DNA of 64,000 bases from Azadirachta indica (taxonomy: Eukaryota > Streptophyta > Magnoliopsida > Sapindales > Meliaceae), in assembly GCA_022749755.1 (NCBI GenBank), contig CM040449.1, positions 5,971,157 to 6,035,156 of the forward strand, in the 5' to 3' direction. Made by a program: the position numbers and the translations under genes. Positions 59,041 to 64,000 of the stretch are shown piece by piece; positions within the stretch are counted from its first letter, which is position 1, and each line of letters begins with the position of its first letter. The notes beneath the pieces are model-generated. The model was not told the origin of the DNA, made no database searches, and saw nothing but the letters and a program-made list of their open reading frames with translations.

Positions 59041-59639
59041 AAGGGACAATTTTAAATAAGTTTAGGATATTTTGACAATATTCAACTTATATATAATATT
59101 TTGAAAAATATTTATCTTATACTTAAACCCATATATTATGTTAAATTTAAACTCGAGGCATAAATAAATTTTTTTTTCATATGTAAATGATCAGATCTCC
59201 ACGACGAGATAGTGGTAGGGCCATCAAGATTGCCTATGGTCGTCAAGGTTACCTTGGTCCAACCATCACTTGGCCATTAAGGCTATCTTGGCATAGCCAC
59301 CGTGGAACCACAGAGGAGGCCGTTTTGGTATATAGTTGGCATACGGCAACATAAGGTAACCAATAATATTTCTTAAAAAGAAATTGCATTAAATAAGAAA
59401 AAGAGAATTTTTATCTTGAAGTTCATTATTTGTGAAAAAATATAGTAATTATTTCTATAGTGTTAGATAAATTTATCTTTTTATTAAATTTATAAAGAAT
59501 AGAGGTAAAATAGTATTTTTATTGATCAAATATAATAATGTTATCTTTAACAAAAATATATTAACAATTTGAATATAAAATTAGGTATGAGTTTAATATT
59601 ATCAAAATATCTTTAAAAAAATATTTAAAATTAACCCTA
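59041..59639. mobile_element. MITE-like element with imperfect terminal inverted repeats
   Basis: The left end reads AGGGACAATTTTAAATAAG and the right end in reverse reads AGGGTTAATTTTAAATATT. Both continue with GATATTTTGACAATATT (left, about 59067-59083) and GATATTTTGATAATATT (right, in reverse), and then an AACTTATA- or AAACTCATA-like block. The flanks resemble each other (ATTTAA on both sides), a possible target-site duplication. The interior, about 59195-59330, is unusually GC-rich for this region, with degenerate internal repeats of a CATCAAGGTT-like motif, and has no transposase. It lies just upstream of the tentative gene at 59804. Confidence 0.6.
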
Positions 59640-59803
59640 ATTTAAACGGTGCCAGCGGGGTTAGGGTATTGGTTAATATTGTTGTAATCTCTCTATTTAA
59701 GGAAAGCTTTAAGGTTATAAAGCCAAACTAACTAGCTAAGCTACAGCAGCTTCCTTCAAAGAGATCAGAGGTTCCTATTATATCTTCTGTTGACAGATCT
59801 TTC

Positions 59804-60670
59804 ATGAATGATAATCGAATGATTGAGATGAGGGATTTGGTCTCCGATGACTACATGAAATTCCTCGAACTGAATGCAATTGCCATTGCAATAACAGGAC
59901 AGACAGACTCATTGACACCCGTAGAATATGAGCACCACCCTCCTATCTCTTCCTTTTATCCTGTAAAATGACTGCAAATTTTGATTTTTCATTAATTGGC
60001 TTGATGCTGGCTTATTTCATTTGTTGAAACACGGAGGAGTTAGACTTTTTTTCTTTTCTGAATCACAAAGCATATCATTACTTGCACTGCTTTGTGCTTA
60101 GATAACTCCTGAGATTGAGGTTGGTGGTGTTTTAAGCCCTTATGACCGAATGAATAATTCTAGAGGTGAGGTGAGGGTTACGCTCACCTCCATATTGGTT
60201 CCATATTTCTATGCGTCTGGCCTTCATTTTGCATATTTAACATTTGCATGTATTTAATGAATTACCTTATATTCGATGTCTTGAAGTTTTAAACAACTCT
60301 CTAGTTTCTCGGTAGTGATCTGGGGTGTGATCGACACACAAAGTCAGAACTCATCCCAAATCACTAATTTAATTAGAATGGAAGGTTCAGATAATTACGT
60401 CTCGAGAAAGATACTGTGATCATTGGTAGCTCCCATTTTGGGAATAAGAAATAAGGAATGCAAGCAGATGGTGAGGTTAATGACCCTCCAACGGACAGCG
60501 AAGTAGTGAAATGGGCCAAGATGTGCTTCGGTATATTTAAGTGTCTTAACTCCTTACCGAGCGGCCCATCCAATCATAAAATTAAACCTAGGATTCAGTC
60601 CATTAAGAAACACTTTGATGAACTAATTGAAGGGACGTCTAATCAAAATCTAATCCTTTGTTTGGGATGA
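59804..60670 (+). CDS. Tentative three-exon gene, 141 residues, unknown function
   Basis: This model rests on splice logic only. Exon A (59804-59962) encodes 53 residues with VSDDYMKFLELNAIAIAITG and ends at a weak donor. Exon B (60102-60165) encodes ITPEIEVGGVLSPYDRMN and ends at G|GTGAGG. Exon C (60468-60670) gives DGEVNDPPTDSEVVKWAKMC and a basic C-terminal stretch with HKIKPRIQSIKKHFDELIEG. The three exons join in phase and total 426 bases with the stop. TATTTAAGG near 59694 could be a TATA box about 110 bases upstream. I do not recognise the protein. It could be a real lineage-specific gene, a decayed fragment, or chance. The 141-residue size and the inverted-repeat element immediately upstream add uncertainty. 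Confidence 0.3.
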
Positions 60671-61813
60671 CTATGAAATTCATTTATTATCGGTATTAAA
60701 ATCATGGACTAAAAAGGTAATAAAATTCCAGAAAATGATTATCCATATATGCTTCGTAATTCAGCCTGCAGAGAAAATATGAGTTAAGGTGGAGAGAGGA
60801 CCAATCAGTGCCGCTATTTCTATTTGTACTCCGCGTCATAAGTGCTATATCTGGCTGATATAACGTAGTTTGAAGTCAGACCATTCTACAAGTAAAAAGA
60901 AGATAAACTATTGATCATGATTGTCGACCCGTTCAGATTGTCGGAATTATCAGTTTATATAAATTCAGGTAGAAATCTCCAAAAGCAAGAGTCAAGAGTC
61001 AGGTTGCTGCTGTCCAGACAGCAGGCACAGTTAGAATAGACTACCATAATTTTACGGGTAGATCTGAAATGTTTAGATTGCCCATATGCCGAACTCTGAC
61101 CTCACCAACTCAGAAATGGGGCCATTAGGATTAACATTTTTCTCCCAGATAGATTGCCTCTGTTACTGTTCTATTTGTCGGTTTGATCAAGATGCCGCGG
61201 TTATTTTCTTTACCTGATAAATTCAGCTACTTGATATATCTTAATGCATAAGATTTATCTTCTTCCCTCGAAGATCCTTTGCCTTTGCTATTTTTCAGGT
61301 CAATATGTTATAGTACCACTAGCAGATGGACAATTTTCGATAGAGAACAAAATTTGATGAAAAGTGGGCCGTTCCAAACAAACTCCTCCTCCCTGGATCT
61401 GTATTATATCATCCAGTATCCACCATGTAGCAACATTCCTGCCCACAACTTTGACAAGAATTATTTCATGCTTGCTTTGCTCACCCACCATTATTATTTT
61501 GGTGAACAAATATCTTACTTAACACGTGCACAGAAAGTTGAAATCAAAACTTTACCTTCTACCGGCAATTGCAGATTGCCAGTCCAAACTACTTTGCCTG
61601 ACATCTATAATTAGTCAAAGTCTACTCTTTACTAAAGCAAATAAGGCAAACATACGGATTACAGACTTAAAAGATTTAAGAGACTAGTTCAAAAACTTCC
61701 GCCACTAATCGTCCCTCATTTGTCAGCAAAATAAAAACTCAGTTCTCCCATCTCATTTTAACTTCTTGGTCAAGTTACTACATGACATGCTGTGAGGAGA
61801 GGTCACAAAAGCT
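60671..61813. other. Intergenic: 3' side of the GRF gene
   Basis: The right part should contain the GRF 3' UTR. Open frames around 61279-61614 (+) and 61300-61509 (-) overlap each other and show no domain. No gene is supported. Confidence 0.4.
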
Positions 61814-64000
61814 TTAGCCAAGGTGGTCATTGCACAAGCTAGCCCCTTCACGGGCCTTGTTGGTCTCTGCTCTAGGGCTGCTTCCTGCACTGCTATTGGA
61901 AAGTGAACCAAACGCAGTCTTCTGTAAAACCCCAGTTGGAGATAGCCGAGGACTATTGTCCCAGTCCTCATTTGTGAGGTTCAGTGCTGATGAGTATTTA
62001 CCGTCTGCTGTGCTGTTATTGTTATTGGTATTGTGCAAAACCTCACCAAGAGGTCCACCCATTGAAGTCTCCCAAGAGATTGGAATCCAATTTGTTGGCT
62101 GCCTTTGGCTTGGTTCATTGAGGACACTGCCAACTCCCAATCCCATTTGTATCGGATCAAATTCATGTGACAATCTGAGCGGTGAGAGAGCAAGTTTATC
62201 ATTATTGGGAGAGGAAGTGGAAGACATGAAGTCTGAGGAAGTCGCAGGAATTGAAATTGAGAGTTGGGTCCTATCTGACTGCATATCTATTTCAGGCCAG
62301 GAAATAGCTGTACGATTTGGTTGGTATCTAGGCCATTCATCCATAAATTGGCGAAGCGAATGTTGGGATTCAGTTTCTTGGTCAGCAAGGTCTTGGGAAG
62401 AACCAAAGTTTCTGCAAGTCAACAAGGAAGGACTTCTTTGGGAAGGGTTCAGTAGGGAGTCAGAGGAGACAAGTCCAAACTGGGATCGTGAAGATTCTTC
62501 AAATGGGATTTGCTGTTTCGAGAAAAGGAAAGAATTTTTTTTTAACTTCGAGTCAATGGTAGGAGATAGCATTGAGAGGCTTGGTGTATCTTGTTTTACA
62601 CCATCCACACTGACTTTGTCCAGAAACATTCTGTATAATTATTAAACACATCAAGAAACCGTGGTCACTTTGCAATCTGAACACGCAAGAGAGCTAAAAG
62701 TACAGCATCTCTAATATGAAACTTTAATTAATAATTAGAACAAGTAATTCTCCGCACACAATCACATCCCTAAATGACGTTTTTTATTCCTGCTTGTCTA
62801 AAGTGTTTAAATGTTGTAAAAAAATCCTCAGAAAGAAAGAATCCCATCACCTAATATCAGTCACAATCACCAATATAAAACATAACTTAATATTCTAACA
62901 TAAAGCAAACAAGCAAAAGTAACAATTTTGAAACTGGTACCACAAACCATAACAATGTTGTGAAAACCAAGAACGAAAACCATAAGGGAATAAATGCTAA
63001 CAGGATAAGCGACATCTAGGCCATAAAGTATAATCTTTTTCTGCCCATTTATGGTACAAGCAAGTGGCACCATCAATAATCTAAATGCTTTTTACCATTC
63101 AATTCATCTTCAATGGAATAAATGCTAAAATGATAACAAGCGGAAGTCAATGAGGAACAAACTTTTTTACCTGTTGATTGGAGCAGTGCTAGCAGAAAGA
63201 TTGGAAGCACAACTAGGCTGCAAGTTCTTGAGCTGTTGTTGGTGCTCAACAGTGAGGCTGCTTGATACACCGCCGCCGGCAGTGTGACCCATCACCATGG
63301 AAGAGGTGTTAGGAATCAACTTGGAGGCGGAGGTAGCTGCAGCCACGGAATGGCCTGATTGGCCTTCCACAGGCTTTCTTGAACGGTGGCGGCCTCTGTT
63401 CATGTGTCGTTCACAGTACTTCTGGTCAGCAACTGCATCTCTCGAGCACCGCCATTTCTTGCCATCTGTTCTACGACATCGTCCGGGTTCAGGATCGGTG
63501 TTGTTGAACCCCAGATGTAAAGTACCCCATCCCACTACAAACAGATACGGAAGAACCAAATCAATTAAAACATAAGCATCTTAATATAATTACTACTACT
63601 ACAGGAAAGACCAATTTTCAAGTTACTATCCCCAGATTGAAAAGTTCATATGATAGAGTAGTTTATGAGTTATAGGAGTGGAGAAAGCAGTTTGCGCATT
63701 TTTATGGGAGCATAAACGTATTGATTAAATCTTATAGAAGTTAGTTGTAACATCACAGGGATGCTTACATGGAAAGAACTGTAAGACTAACTCGAGCTTA
63801 TTCCATGTTTGACTCAGCTAAACAGTACTATATGCGTCCAAAGCAAATTAAACAAAAGTAAGAACAAGGCTTCGTTTCAAGAACAGTAAACAGTTGAACT
63901 TACACGTATTGGGTCGGATAAGACCCCCTGGAAAGCTAGAAAACCCAGAAGAATCCAGGGCTTTTCGGATGGGGATAAGCAGGTTAGAAGGAATAGGCAC
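61814..64000 (-). CDS. GRF: Growth-regulating factor (GRF) transcription factor, 5' end missing
   Basis: Partial minus-strand gene; the 5' part lies beyond the window edge. Visible exons: 64000-63904 (incomplete), 63534-63171 and 62630-61814, in phase, giving 425 residues of the protein. GRFs are plant transcription factors that promote cell proliferation together with GIF co-activators. The first visible exon encodes the end of the QLQ domain ([20 protein letters not shown]) that binds GIF. The second carries the WRC domain with its C-x9-C-x10-C-x2-H zinc-binding pattern ([11 protein letters not shown] to CERH) and the basic nuclear signal RGRHRSRKP. The third exon holds the activation region, with TQLSISIPA (TQL motif) and GGPLGEVL near the C-terminus. 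The GGPLGEVL motif and FHLGF-like segment (here LHLGFNNTD) suggest the GRF1/GRF2 branch, but the subgroup is not certain. A miR396 target site is present in exon 2. Confidence 0.95.
63365..63385 (-). promoter_or_regulatory. miR396 target site in the GRF coding sequence
   Basis: The minus strand reads CGTTCAAGAAAGCCTGTGGA plus a final A, the conserved site recognised by miR396 in GRF transcripts. It pairs with the microRNA apart from the one-base bulge typical of GRF targets. It encodes R-S-R-K-P-V-E at the end of the WRC domain, so it is fixed by both protein and microRNA constraint. It should place this GRF under miR396 control, which limits leaf and root cell proliferation in other plants. 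Confidence 0.93.

Noticed and set aside
61830..62645. 271-residue open frame on the plus strand opposite the last GRF exon
   Set aside because: It is the stop-free complement of a real GRF exon with the same length; the minus-strand frame has the TQL and GGPL motifs and correct splice borders, while the plus frame has none.
1..64000. CRISPR arrays, tRNA and rRNA genes, complete retrotransposons
   Set aside because: I saw no regularly spaced identical repeats, no tRNA cloverleaf signature I could defend, and no reverse transcriptase, integrase or transposase coding sequence. tRNA detection by eye is unreliable, so a tRNAscan-SE run would be needed to exclude them fully.

Overview
The window is nuclear DNA of a flowering plant, almost certainly a core eudicot and probably a rosid. 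The evidence is AT-rich intergenic DNA, spliceosomal introns with plant consensus borders, and a plant-specific gene set: phytosulfokine precursor, GRF transcription factor with a miR396 site, PUB-ARM E3 ligase, KIN-7 kinesin, DUF688 and DUF4378 proteins. The sequence alone does not identify the species. I see no prokaryotic, viral or CRISPR-like content.

Layout, left to right: an intronless PUB30/31-type U-box E3 ligase (348-1700, +); a three-exon BSD-domain protein (3267-5700, +); an intronless membrane protein of the PHLOEM PROTEIN 2-LIKE A10 group (7605-8900, +); a two-exon phytosulfokine precursor (11390-11719, -); a small intronless protein of unknown function (15149-15490, +); a 12-exon DUF2045/KIAA0930-type protein resembling Arabidopsis CW7 (17582-22688, +); an intronless small bZIP factor (26368-26790, +); an 18-exon KIN-7N-type kinesin (31420-37961, +); a three-exon DUF4378 protein (40284-41703, +); a PRP40A-type splicing factor with 26 coding exons and a 5' UTR intron (42815 to about 54345, -); a DUF688-type protein (56142-56549, -); a tentative three-exon gene (59804-60670, +); and a growth-regulating factor (61814 to beyond 64000, -) whose 5' end lies outside the window.

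The genes are independent eukaryotic transcription units, not an operon. Several are growth or cell-cycle related (PSK peptide, GRF, kinesin), but no common pathway can be read from the sequence. The strongest large-scale signal is gene order. From memory of Arabidopsis, the left part matches the PSK4 - PP2-A10-like - BSD - PUB30 run on chromosome 3 and its chromosome 5 duplicate. The middle matches CF9 - CW7 - bZIP4 - kinesin on chromosome 1. PSK - bZIP - GRF trios sit on chromosomes 2 and 4. This window appears to keep in one piece what is split among several duplicated segments in Arabidopsis.

Other points of interest are two GC-AG introns, an inverted-repeat transposon with target-site-like flanks inside the PRP40A 5' UTR intron, two further inverted-repeat elements, a diverged repeat cluster in an intron of the CW7-like gene, and many microsatellites. 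I found no convincing tRNA, rRNA or CRISPR array, and no wholly novel system.
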